NCBI RefSeq assembly: GCF_000741775.1
Contig: NZ_JGZR01000009.1
Span: 1 to 64,000 of the forward strand
Direction of reading: 5' to 3'
Length of the DNA stretch: 64,000 bases
DNA from: Bifidobacterium subtile
GTDB lineage: Bacteria; Actinomycetota; Actinomycetes; Actinomycetales; Bifidobacteriaceae
The notes below the pieces were generated by a model. It did no database searches. It was not told the DNA's origin and saw nothing but the letters and a program-made list of their open reading frames with translations. Position numbers and translations under genes: made by a program. Below, piece by piece: positions 1 to 7,415 of the stretch (position 1 is the stretch's first letter; every line of letters begins with the position of its first letter).

Positions 1-281
1 GCGCCGACCTGATCATCCTCGACGAGTTCGGCTACGTGCCCTTCGACATCGACGGCGCCAGACTCCTCTACCAGATCATCACCGGCAGCTACGAGAGAAG
101 AAGCATCATCTTCACCACCAACATCGAGTTCAGCAAATGGGGCACGATCTTCGCCGACGACAAACTCGCCGCCGCGATCATCGACCGCATCGTCCACCAC
201 GGCCGCCTCATCGAATTCACCGGACCAAGCCGGCGCGTGAGCGAAGCCCTCATGTTCGGCAAGGAAATCCACAACCAATAA
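1..281 (+). CDS. istB: IS21-family helper ATPase IstB, 3' part
   Basis: The reading frame is open from base 3 to the TAA at 279-281, so the gene is cut by the window edge and only its last 92 residues are present. The fragment starts in the Walker B stretch (LIILDEFGY), followed by the IstB-typical FTTNIEFSKWGTIFADDKLAAAIIDRIVHHG segment, here split by position only (roughly residues 38-67 of the fragment). IstB is the AAA+ helper ATPase that works with the IstA transposase of IS21 elements. istA would lie upstream, outside the window. The end of the element follows within about 75 bases. Confidence 0.93.
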   Translation, partial: ADLIILDEFGYVPFDIDGARLLYQIITGSYERRSIIFTTNIEFSKWGTIFADDKLAAAIIDRIVHHGRLIEFTGPSRRVSEALMFGKEIHNQ

Positions 282-355
282 CCAACAGCACGCTCCACGC
301 CGAAACCCGAAAAAAATAAGTGACCAACCACAAAAAACCAACTTGACTAAAAACA
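1..355 (+). mobile_element. IS21-family insertion sequence, right end (partial)
   Basis: The istB fragment is followed by a short non-coding tail and then by the interrupted MFS gene, whose reading frame becomes recognisable from about base 356 on the minus strand. IS21 elements end in TG...CA with TGT at the tips. Read from the MFS side, the boundary is TGTTTTTAGTCAAGTTGG, so the tip is best placed at ACA, 353-355. The left end, istA and any target-site duplication are outside the window, so the exact border is inferred. Confidence 0.75.
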
Positions 356-928
356 GGCGACGCCCAGCACGCCGATGGGCACGTTGACCAGGAACACCCA
401 GCGCCACCCCGCATACGAGACCAGCAGCCCGCCGACCAGCGGGCCGAGGAAGGTCGAAACCCCGGAAATCGCGCCCCAGTAGGCAATCGCCCGGCCGCGC
501 GTGGCCGAGGGAAACACCCGATTGATCACGGCGAGCGTCTGCGGGCCCATAAGCGCCGCCCCGCAGCCCTGCAGCACACGGAACGCTATAAGCCATGACA
601 CGCTCCACGCGAACCCGCACATCAGCGACGAGGCCGCGAAAACGACCAAGCCCCACAGGTACACGGATTTCGGCCCGACCACGTCGCCCAGACGCCCGGT
701 GAACAGCATGAGCGCGGCATACGCCACCATGTAGCTCGTGTTCGCCCACACCGTCGACGACAGACTCGCATGCAAACCCACCTGAATGGCCGGCTGCGCG
801 ACGGCCATGATCGTGGTATCCAGCATGATCATGAAGAAACCCACGCCAACCGCCCAAAACGCACCCCACGGCCTGATGTTGGTCCCTTTGAGCGCAGCAG
901 GTGAATGATTCTCTTTGTCTTAAGTCAT
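356..928 (-). pseudogene. DHA2-type MFS efflux transporter, N-terminal remnant
   Basis: This is the N-terminal half of a 14-TM drug:H+ antiporter (EmrB/QacA type). Typical features are GFFMIMLDTTIMAVAQPAI in TM1, the TGRLGD loop 2-3 motif, RVLQGCGAALMGPQ in TM4, and GPLVGGLLVSYAGWRWVF, the antiporter motif C region. The frame runs into the IS21 tip at 355 and stops at 347-349. On the 5' side the natural start is the ATG at 928-926, which overlaps the stop of the upstream arsR gene as ATGA. Codon 3 is TAA (922-920). Changing it to CAA would give MTQDKENHSP joined in frame to the transporter. The gene is therefore broken twice, by an ochre codon and by the insertion. Confidence 0.85.
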
Positions 929-1281
929 GATTGTTTTCTTTCTCTTGTCTTTCCGTCTTGCTCGCCTTCTGATGCGTCTGTGCCGGTTGGGAGCGATACG
1001 AATGATGATCGGGAATCGTTCGGAACACGGAACACGGCATCAAGCAGTCCGGGATAGACTTCATCCATTTCGGACTTGCGTACTTCGATGCTGCGTGAAC
1101 GTCCGTGCACTATCGTGCGAGTGAGTCCTGCCTCGCGGAGTACCCGCCAGTGATGCGACAGCGTAGCCGGCGACAGACCGATGTCACGGCCCGCGTCCGC
1201 GCACTCAAGCGGGCCATCGTGCAGGAACGATTCTCGCAGTAGATGCCGCCGGACTGGATCAGCAAGAGCGGACAGGATCAC
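925..1281 (-). CDS. ArsR-family winged-helix transcriptional regulator
   Basis: 118 residues. ALADPVRRHLLRESF (about 5-19) is the first helix of ArsR/SmtB proteins, and DIGLSPATLSHHWRVLREAGL (about 33-53) is the helix-turn-helix, followed by the wing VHGRSRSIEV. The metal-binding ELCVCDL box of ArsR/CadC metal sensors is absent (one Cys only, in LECADAG), so the effector is probably not a thiophilic metal. The GTG start at 1281 is the only usable one. The frame is open further up, but without an ATG/GTG before the stop. Its TGA overlaps the ATG of the broken MFS gene, so it probably repressed this efflux gene and now lacks a functional partner. Confidence 0.85.
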   Translation of the reverse strand: MILSALADPVRRHLLRESFLHDGPLECADAGRDIGLSPATLSHHWRVLREAGLTRTIVHGRSRSIEVRKSEMDEVYPGLLDAVFRVPNDSRSSFVSLPTGTDASEGEQDGKTRERKQS

Positions 1282-1842
1282 CGATAGATTAAAGGAATCC
1301 TGCAGCGGCTCAGGAAGTTTTCGTGCGCGGACGCCGCTGATCTGCCCGTATGTTGTGGTTGGAAAGCTTTTTTCGCCATCAGATCACCTTTCATCTGCGA
1401 TGGAATTCGATTCTTTTTGCGCCATTACACGAAGTGTTTTACGAGAGAGTCTCCCACCTGAAATGTAAGGTAGCTCTTTGAGAACTGTTATTTGAATTTG
1501 CAATACTATCCATTATTTTTACGCCCCCCATTTACATTTATTTCTTTCTTAGAAAGTTCGAAGCATCATCTAGAATAATTTGATTATGCGACAATTGTCG
1601 AAGTATTTGTTTCCAATAAATTACTTGTCCACATGCATCAGCAGGGAACAAGCCTGTGCAGAGTGCACACGATTTGATGATCCAGATAATTTAAGACTGT
1701 CGCTTTGCAAAACAGATTGTGTAATGCAATTCAGTCCATTGGAAGATTATAGCCCGTCGTGAAGCTTTGCATAAAGAGAGCGTGGAACAATGCCGCCCAA
1801 AAATGATTCATATATATGCCGGTCTATGATGTATCTACTCCA
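1282..1842. other. AT-rich gene-free stretch with one perfect 12-bp palindrome
   Basis: No convincing gene is visible. From about 1440 to 1800 the base composition is far richer in A+T than the neighbours. It contains the perfect palindrome CGACAATTGTCG at 1589-1600, a plausible operator half-site pair, just downstream of TTGATTATG-type AT-rich sequence. Short open frames here (for example 1580-1762) lack a ribosome binding site and normal codon use. Confidence 0.4.
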
Positions 1843-1864
1843 CCAGGCCGACTCGTCGGCCTGG
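1843..1864 (-). terminator. Hairpin downstream of HAD phosphatase gene
   Basis: CCAGGCCGA (1843-1851) pairs perfectly with TCGGCCTGG (1856-1864) around a CTCG loop, ten bases beyond the stop codon of the minus-strand HAD gene. There is no run of T after it in the minus direction, so it may be a weak or Rho-assisted terminator. Confidence 0.6.
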
Positions 1865-1873
1865 GGTTGTTTG

Positions 1874-2710
1874 CTAAGCGTGCGTGAGCCCGAGTCGTTC
1901 GAAGGCCAGCGCGAGGCCATCGTCGTCGATTGGCGCGGTGACCCAGTCGGCGGCCTCTTTGGCCTCCGGAGTGCCGTTGCCCATCGCGATGCCGGTGCCT
2001 GCCGAACGCAGCATCGCGATGTCATTGGCGGAATCACCTAGAGCTACGGTGTCACCCGGCGCAAAGCCAAGGCGAGCAGCCATTTTCTTCAAGCCGACGG
2101 ACTTATCCATGCCCAGCGCGGTCAGCTCGCCGGTCTCTCCGAGCTCCTGCGGCATCGAGCCGGAAACGATGCTGAATTGCCTCCCGAAACGTTCCCGCGC
2201 GTCCGCCAGCCGCACGCCCGAGTCCGCGGAGAGGAAGAAGGTCACTTTGTTGGCGGTTTTCGGCACGCCAGTCTGGATATAGGGGCCAATCTGCCGCAGA
2301 TAAGCGGTCCAATCACCTGCTGCCGCTGGCTTGCTGACGCCATCCGAAGGCCGGAACAGGTCGATGAAGTCATGCACCGAGTAGACCGCATCGGGTGTCG
2401 TCCAAAAGCATGCGGTCCTGTTCGAGTCGAACCAAGAGGCGAGTTCTGCCACGTCATCTTCCGGCATGCGATCGTCGAAGATCGCGGCCCCAGCCATTTC
2501 GCCGTATGAGCCATTGCTGCCTACCAAGCCTCGGAAACCAAGATTCAAAAGCGCAGGATATACTTCCGGCTTGCTGCGTCCGGTGCACAGGACGAGCTGA
2601 TGGCCCGCAGCCGCAGCAACAGAGAGCGCTTTTTGCGCCGAGACCGGCACCTCCTGATTGTGATTGACCAATGTGCCGTCGACGTCGACGAAAACAAGTC
2701 GCTGTGCCAT
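1874..2710 (-). CDS. Cof-type HAD-IIB family sugar-phosphate phosphatase
   Basis: 278 residues from the ATG at 2710, chosen because GGAAGGAC lies 4-11 bases upstream and the protein then begins MAQRLVFVDVDGTLV. A longer frame to 2761 adds residues unlike the family. HAD motif I is DVDGT (D8, D10), motif II LCTGRS, motif III the Lys in MDKSVGLKKM, and motif IV GDSANDIAML near the C terminus. The large C2B-type cap between motifs II and III marks the Cof/YbjI class, which dephosphorylates sugar phosphates and sometimes FMN or PLP. The substrate cannot be read from the sequence. It appears to be a single-gene unit ending at a hairpin. Confidence 0.88.
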   Translation of the reverse strand: MAQRLVFVDVDGTLVNHNQEVPVSAQKALSVAAAAGHQLVLCTGRSKPEVYPALLNLGFRGLVGSNGSYGEMAGAAIFDDRMPEDDVAELASWFDSNRTACFWTTPDAVYSVHDFIDLFRPSDGVSKPAAAGDWTAYLRQIGPYIQTGVPKTANKVTFFLSADSGVRLADARERFGRQFSIVSGSMPQELGETGELTALGMDKSVGLKKMAARLGFAPGDTVALGDSANDIAMLRSAGTGIAMGNGTPEAKEAADWVTAPIDDDGLALAFERLGLTHA

Positions 2711-2890
2711 GATGTCCTTCCATCGCGAGTGCGGAACGCGGCGATGAGTCCCGTGTGCCAAGTATCCGCTGCTAAGAATGAGATTACCTATGCCTGCGGA
2801 TTATGATGCCGCTGGCATCCGTATTGCATTCGGTGTAGCAGGCGCTAGTAAGTATTCAGAAGTCGTTGTGACTTTGCCTGTCGCATAAGC

Positions 2891-4108
2891 TCACTGTGCG
2901 AGGCACCGCCCGGTGCTCACCGGCGGGTTGCCGACGGACACGCGACCGAGAACCGGCTGAATCTCCTCGTTGGTCATGGCGTAGCCGATGTCTGCGCGTT
3001 CCTGCGCCTTGGCGAAAACGATTCCGGTGACCTCGCCATCCTGATCGAGCAGCGGGCCACCCGAATTGCCGGGTTCCACGCGGGCCTGGAGCACATGGAG
3101 AGGGCGGCTTGCGGTGGAGTCTCCGTAGATGTCGGGCACGGCATTGCGCTCGGTGGACAGCACTCGTGCCGGGACGCTTTGGAACGGTCCGCCGTACGGA
3201 TAGCCCTGCACGATGCCCGCGCTGCCGTTCGCAATCGGCGAATCGTCCAATGACAGCGGTTTGGCATTCACGTCCGCTGAGACTACCGCGAGATCATTGA
3301 CGTGGTCGAAGTAGATGACGGAGCCGGTGCGGGCGGGTTCGCCCGGCAGCTCGACAAGGGGAGAGACGACCCCGGCGACGACATGCGCGTTGGTGATCAG
3401 CAGATCATCGGCTACCAGGAACCCGGATCCCGAGGACATGGTGCTGCAGGCGGGGGCGATGCCGGAGATGCGGGCGACCGACTGCGATGCCGCCTGAATC
3501 TTCGGGTCATTGGCGTCTATGGCGGGAGCGGGGCTACTACCGGTAATGCCGTTGCTTTCGTTGGAATTGGCGTTGCCGCTACCTTCGAACAATCCTTTCA
3601 GCGTGGGTATGCCGGTGTTGTCGAAAGCCTGGGCACGCAGTCGGGCGACAGCATCGCTCACCGGCTGTGGAGTATATCGGTTGATGCCCTGAATCACCTG
3701 CGAGGAGGCGAGCGACTGCGACAGGACGGGGATTCCGGAGGTGATGACGCCTGCGGCGGTCAGCGATAAGGCGACTGCTGTGCATACCAGCGCAAGCCCG
3801 CCGCCCAGCAGCCGTTCTATGCCGCCGAGACGCAGCCGGTCGGCGCCCCGGCGAACGACGTGGCCGATGCTCGACCCGATTCCGGACATCAGCGCAAGAA
3901 GGCCTATCGCGACGGCGAAAACCGCTATGCCTCGCCATGTGTCGCCGGGAACAGACCGCGCGACGCGCGGCAGCACGTATGGCATGACCGCCGCGCCCGC
4001 GATGAGTCCGGCGAAAGTGCCGAGCGTGGAGAAGAATCCTGCGCGGATGCCAGCGGCGAAGACGCTGATCAGGAGGATGGCGAGGACGATGTCAATGGGC
4101 AGCAACAT
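2891..4108 (-). CDS. MarP-like membrane serine protease (CvpA domain plus trypsin-like domain)
   Basis: 405 residues. The N-terminal part (about 1-125) is a CvpA/colicin V production-type domain with four predicted membrane helices. A linker rich in Asn/Ser (about 176-200) leads to a chymotrypsin-fold domain with a complete triad: H242 in ITNAHVV, D272 in HVNDLAVV and S349 in PGNSGGPLL. Cys221 and Cys402 could form the disulfide that gates activity in Mycobacterium MarP. MarP is a periplasmic protease required for acid and oxidative stress resistance. The same architecture suggests a stress role here, but the substrate is unknown. It stands alone between a HAD gene and an MFS remnant. Confidence 0.9.
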   Translation of the reverse strand: MLLPIDIVLAILLISVFAAGIRAGFFSTLGTFAGLIAGAAVMPYVLPRVARSVPGDTWRGIAVFAVAIGLLALMSGIGSSIGHVVRRGADRLRLGGIERLLGGGLALVCTAVALSLTAAGVITSGIPVLSQSLASSQVIQGINRYTPQPVSDAVARLRAQAFDNTGIPTLKGLFEGSGNANSNESNGITGSSPAPAIDANDPKIQAASQSVARISGIAPACSTMSSGSGFLVADDLLITNAHVVAGVVSPLVELPGEPARTGSVIYFDHVNDLAVVSADVNAKPLSLDDSPIANGSAGIVQGYPYGGPFQSVPARVLSTERNAVPDIYGDSTASRPLHVLQARVEPGNSGGPLLDQDGEVTGIVFAKAQERADIGYAMTNEEIQPVLGRVSVGNPPVSTGRCLAQ

Positions 4109-4191
4109 GCTCTCTATAGTTTTCCATCTCGCTGGAAACTGCCTGACAACGCTAGTCCAGAGGTGAAATCAACGGATGCTAGGTTGTCGCT

Positions 4192-4735
4192 TCACTCTGC
4201 GTGCGCTTCGTCCGCTTTCCTGTCGCGATACAGCCCGAGGATGAGGATTGCGGCGGCGAGGGCGACGATGGAGCCGATGGTCCATGCGGTCTGCTGGGCG
4301 CTGATGAAGGCATCGGTGGCTTGAACGAGCAGATTGCGGCCTAGCGCGTCCGACAAATGGGCAGAGGGCAGATGCGTGGCGATCTGCTGAGTGGCGGTGA
4401 TGGAGGATGCCACCTGGCTGCGGATGCCGGCGGGCAGGAACGCGAGCTTTGGTTCGATGGCGGTGCGGTAGTGACCGGCGAGGATGGAGCCGAGCACGGC
4501 GATGCCCAGGCTGCCGCCGACTTGGCGGAAGTTGTTGTTGACGGCGCTGCTGGTGCCCGCCTGGCTTTGCGGCAGCGTGGAGACGATGCGCGTGGTCATC
4601 GGCGGCATGACCAGCGACATGCCCGCGCCGAAGGCGAACAGGAGGACTTCGAACACCCAGATTGAGGTGTGCTGGCTGATGCGGGGCAGCGAAAGCGTGA
4701 CGGCTGCGATAGAGCCATTCGTCGTGGCCCTGTTT
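4192..4735 (-). pseudogene. MFS (DHA2) transporter, C-terminal remnant
   Basis: The minus frame from about 4728 down to the stop at 4192 encodes the last third of a DHA2 transporter: VFEVLLFAFGAGMSLVMPPM, then NNNFRQVGGSLGIAVLGSIL, the conserved TM11-TM12 region, and a last helix before DRKADEAHAE. It reaches an in-frame TGA at about 4734 before any start or N-terminal domain. An ATG at 4737 exists in another frame, consistent with an internal deletion. It cannot be the missing half of the 356-928 remnant, whose C-terminal half would continue in the opposite direction past the IS. Confidence 0.75.
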
Positions 4736-4850
4736 CATAACGAACGGCAGTGATTGCGCGCTGCTTTGGCTCGCTCTGGTGTAGATGCCCGCGAATTCAC
4801 AAGAAATGTGCGCGAACATGATTTCCGATATTGCATACAAAAACGCCTAA

Positions 4851-5048
4851 CTCGCTTATGTGAGGCGTTATTTCAAGCTCGCGGAGGTCTATCAGCGTTA
4901 TGTGAGGCGTTAATACTGTGAGGCTCCATATACCAGCGGCCGAAAACGGCGATTTTTAGCACCCCGATACTCGACGCTTTGTGCAATAGCGCCTCACATA
5001 ACGCAGATAGACCTCCGAAGCACACTTATAACGCCTCACATAAGCGAG
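4851..5048. repeat. 198-bp palindromic element, copy 1
   Basis: Two 64-base arms (4851-4914 and 4985-5048) are inverted copies of each other around a 70-base centre. Each arm carries TTATGTGAGGCG twice, separated by CGGAGGTCTATC, so the motif appears at 4856-4867 and 4898-4909 on plus and 4990-5001 and 5032-5043 on minus. The centre contains GAAAACGGC and ACCCCGATAC. A second copy of the same size lies at 39552-39750. No transposase or start codon is linked to it. It looks like a small non-autonomous or structural element (MITE/BIME-like). Confidence 0.85.
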
Positions 5049-5215
5049 ATACGACTTGGTGAAAATGCGGACGAAACCGTAGAAGACGTTTTTTGCACGG
5101 GTTGCGGCCGACGTAATGTGTTTCGGCGTGTATGAGTGGGTTTTCGTAATATTGTCAGTAGGAAGAAGCAATGTCGATGCGTAGCGGTGACAGCATGCTG
5201 TAATAATCTGTGGTT

Positions 5216-6190
5216 ATGACCGATCATGTGAGCATCGAAGGACTGCGTTATGCGTGGGCCGCCGCACAGACGCATTCGTTCACTGCAGCGGCCCGCGCCT
5301 ATGGAGTGACTCAGCCGGCGCTGTCGAATGGTATCGCCAAGCTTGAGCAGCAGCTCGGCGGGAAACTATTTGAACGCACCACCCAGGGGGCGGCGCCTAC
5401 GGCGTTCGGACGGCAGCTGCTGCCCATGATCGAGCGTGCGCTTGATGAGCTGGATGCGATAGCCGCTGAAGCGCAGCGCCTCACGCAACCGACTGATCGT
5501 TCCATCCGCATGGGCGTGTCACCGCTCATTGATCCGAAACTTGTTGCGCAGATGTATTCTATGGTCTGCGATCTTCCCGAATCGCACGAGCTGGTGCTGC
5601 GCGAGGCCGATATGCAGGAGTTGCGCGAGGCGTTGAGCGCCGGCAAACTCGATGTCATTCTCATACCGGCCGTGGCTTCAATGCCTCGATTCGCCCATCG
5701 CATCATCAGCCGGGAGCCGGTTGCCATCGTTGCCTCCCACGCTGCGCAGGGCGAGGCGAGCGACGGTGTGGCAGACAGGAGCGAAACGGACGAGAACAAG
5801 GCAGACGGGAGCATGGCGGAGTTTGAGGCCGAGGCCGACGCCTCGTTTATCCTGGTTCCCGATACCTGCGGATTGACCACATTCACCAAGCAGCTCTTCG
5901 CCAGCCACAAGCACCCGATGAATGCCTACCCGGGCGAGGCCGCAAGCTATCAGGTGCTTGAGCAATGGGCTTCGATGGGACTGGGCGCGGCGATTCTGCC
6001 ATTGTCCAAGCTCGGCGGCTCCAAGGCCCAGCACCGCAGACTGCAGGATAACGGCCAAGATGTCATAATCGCGTACGAGGCAGTCTGGAATCCGCAATCG
6101 CCGCTCGCGAGGGAAATTGAACTGCTTGCCGGTCAGATAGCTGGTGACGGAACCCAGCATGAATCATTGGTCTTGCCTGCTCAATCATAA
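5216..6190 (+). CDS. LysR-family transcriptional regulator
   Basis: 324 residues from the ATG at 5216; a GTG two codons upstream (5210) is equally possible and neither has a clear Shine-Dalgarno. The N-terminal helix-turn-helix reads FTAAARAYGVTQPALSNGIAKLE (about residues 23-45), then QLGGKLFERTTQGAAPTAFG, the standard LysR signature. The effector domain (about 95-310) is interrupted by an acidic, low-complexity insertion at about 180-205 (ASDGVADRSETDENKADGSM). The small genes downstream on the same strand are separated by about 150 bases and may not be its targets. Effector unknown. Confidence 0.9.
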   Translation: MTDHVSIEGLRYAWAAAQTHSFTAAARAYGVTQPALSNGIAKLEQQLGGKLFERTTQGAAPTAFGRQLLPMIERALDELDAIAAEAQRLTQPTDRSIRMGVSPLIDPKLVAQMYSMVCDLPESHELVLREADMQELREALSAGKLDVILIPAVASMPRFAHRIISREPVAIVASHAAQGEASDGVADRSETDENKADGSMAEFEAEADASFILVPDTCGLTTFTKQLFASHKHPMNAYPGEAASYQVLEQWASMGLGAAILPLSKLGGSKAQHRRLQDNGQDVIIAYEAVWNPQSPLAREIELLAGQIAGDGTQHESLVLPAQS

Positions 6191-6339
6191 CGCCATAACG
6201 CCATTCCAGCCATAACAGTTGTGTATGCCCATATCAGCATTGACCCTCTACCGGGCGCGACCCATCCGCTTTACCGTGGAACGTAGACCGGTGAAGTGCC
6301 GGGCTTGGAACCGCTATGAAAGCATGAAAGGCAGGCATC

Positions 6340-6624
6340 ATGGCCGCATTTCTGGAAATCACGATCACGGTGGACGAAGCTGACCGCCCGGCGGCGGCAG
6401 CCGTCTACACCAAGTACAGGGAACCGTTCCTCAACACGATTCCCGGAGCCACGAGCAAGCAGCTCCTAATTCGCGATGAGGACGTGCAGATTCTCCACGG
6501 CTTCACGACCGTGGATGAGGCGAAAACCTATCTGTCCAGCGATCTGTTCACGAACGATGTCGTCGCCGGGCTCTCGCCGCTGTTCAAGGCCGACCCGGAG
6601 ATTCGCATCTACCAGGTCGGCTGA
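6340..6624 (+). CDS. Small dimeric alpha/beta-barrel (ABM-like) protein
   Basis: 94 residues, preceded by AAAGG about 9 bases before the ATG. The pattern FLEITITVDEADRPAAAAVY ... GATSKQLLIRDEDVQILHGFTTVDEAKTYL ... IRIYQV, beta-alpha-beta-beta-alpha-beta, fits the antibiotic-biosynthesis-monooxygenase/ferredoxin-like barrel superfamily. No catalytic residues can be named. It is monocistronic or weakly linked to the following GNAT gene. Confidence 0.6.
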   Translation: MAAFLEITITVDEADRPAAAAVYTKYREPFLNTIPGATSKQLLIRDEDVQILHGFTTVDEAKTYLSSDLFTNDVVAGLSPLFKADPEIRIYQVG

Positions 6625-6761
6625 CAATACGCCGCTTTGGGCGGCCGTTGACAGGTGCGGTATTCATCCTGCCGACGGCCGCTCTGGCAGTCATACTATA
6701 TATATGCAATCGCAGCAACGCGCAACACCACGCGACAACACAACAACGCAAGGATGAATAT

Positions 6762-7172
6762 ATGAGCGACACAGCCATCGAATATACCGACGTCAAGAAG
6801 TTCACTCAGGATCAGGTCGAACGGCTGTTCCTGTCGGTCGGCTGGGTTTCGGGCAAATACCCCGAACGGCTGCACAAGGCGCTGCTCGGCTCCTCGACCG
6901 TGCTCACGGCCTGGGATGGCGAGCGTCTCGCGGGCCTGGTGCGTGTGCTGGACGACGGCGAGATGATGGCCTATATGCATTACGTGCTAATCGACCCCGA
7001 ATACCAGGGGCACGGCATCGCCGGGCACTTGGTCGAAATGGTCAAGGAGCGCTACTCGAACTATTTCTACATCGAAGTCATGCCCGAGGAAAGCCGCAAC
7101 GCATCGTTCTACCAGAAGCATGGATTCGCAATCATGCCTGACGGCGTCGCCATGCAGATCTGCAACGAGTAA
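6762..7172 (+). CDS. GNAT-family N-acetyltransferase
   Basis: 136 residues from the ATG at 6762, which has AGGA eight bases upstream. The frame continues upstream without a good start. The acetyl-CoA binding motif A is IDPEYQGHGIAGHLVEMV (about residues 79-96; Q-x-x-G-x-G/A form), followed by motif B IEVMPEESRNASFYQKHGF. The sequence resembles small single-domain GNATs that acetylate amines or aminoglycosides. The substrate is unknown. Confidence 0.88.
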   Translation: MSDTAIEYTDVKKFTQDQVERLFLSVGWVSGKYPERLHKALLGSSTVLTAWDGERLAGLVRVLDDGEMMAYMHYVLIDPEYQGHGIAGHLVEMVKERYSNYFYIEVMPEESRNASFYQKHGFAIMPDGVAMQICNE

Positions 7173-7179
7173 ACGGTCA

Positions 7180-7205
7180 GGTTGCGCGTCGATCGGGGCG
7201 CAACC
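7180..7205 (+). terminator. Hairpin after GNAT gene
   Basis: GGTTGCGC (7180-7187) pairs with GCGCAACC (7198-7205) around a ten-base loop, eight bases after the stop codon. Only a weak T-rich tail (TCCTTTG) follows. Confidence 0.6.
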
Positions 7206-7225
7206 GTCCTTTGCGTCAGCTCATG

Positions 7226-7332
7226 ACACGCCCGGGTTGGTGTGCACAAGTCGGGCGATAGCTTTTTCGCTGGCGGAATTCCGTGGCTCGAAATTCCTAT
7301 CACCCGACTTGTGTATGGTATCCCGGGCGTGT
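7226..7332. repeat. 107-bp nested palindrome
   Basis: Outer arms ACACGCCCGGG (7226-7236) and CCCGGGCGTGT (7322-7332) are perfect complements. Inner arms CACAAGTCGGGCGATAG (7245-7261) and CTATCACCCGACTTGTG (7297-7313) differ at one base. The 35-base loop itself contains the palindrome CGGAATTCCG (7274-7283) flanked by TTTCG/CGAAA. Too long for an ordinary terminator; it could be a small mobile palindrome, a cruciform or a structured RNA. Confidence 0.8.
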
Positions 7333-7415
7333 CGTCTTTGATATCCCCTCTGTATCGCATCACGCATATGGGCGCCTGCGCCTAACTTCGCCTCGCGGCG
7401 AGGGATAATGGAGGC

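Noticed and set aside
347-4656. The two MFS fragments being halves of one gene split by a 3.3-kb insertion
   Set aside because: Both are on the minus strand, but the N-terminal half lies at the lower coordinates, so the C-terminal half would have to lie further left, beyond the IS. The order is wrong and intact genes lie between.
4851-5048. Peptide LAYVRRY...EVYLRYVRR encoded by each arm of the palindromic element
   Set aside because: The frame has no start codon, an in-frame stop lies just upstream in copy 1, and differences between arms are not concentrated at third positions.
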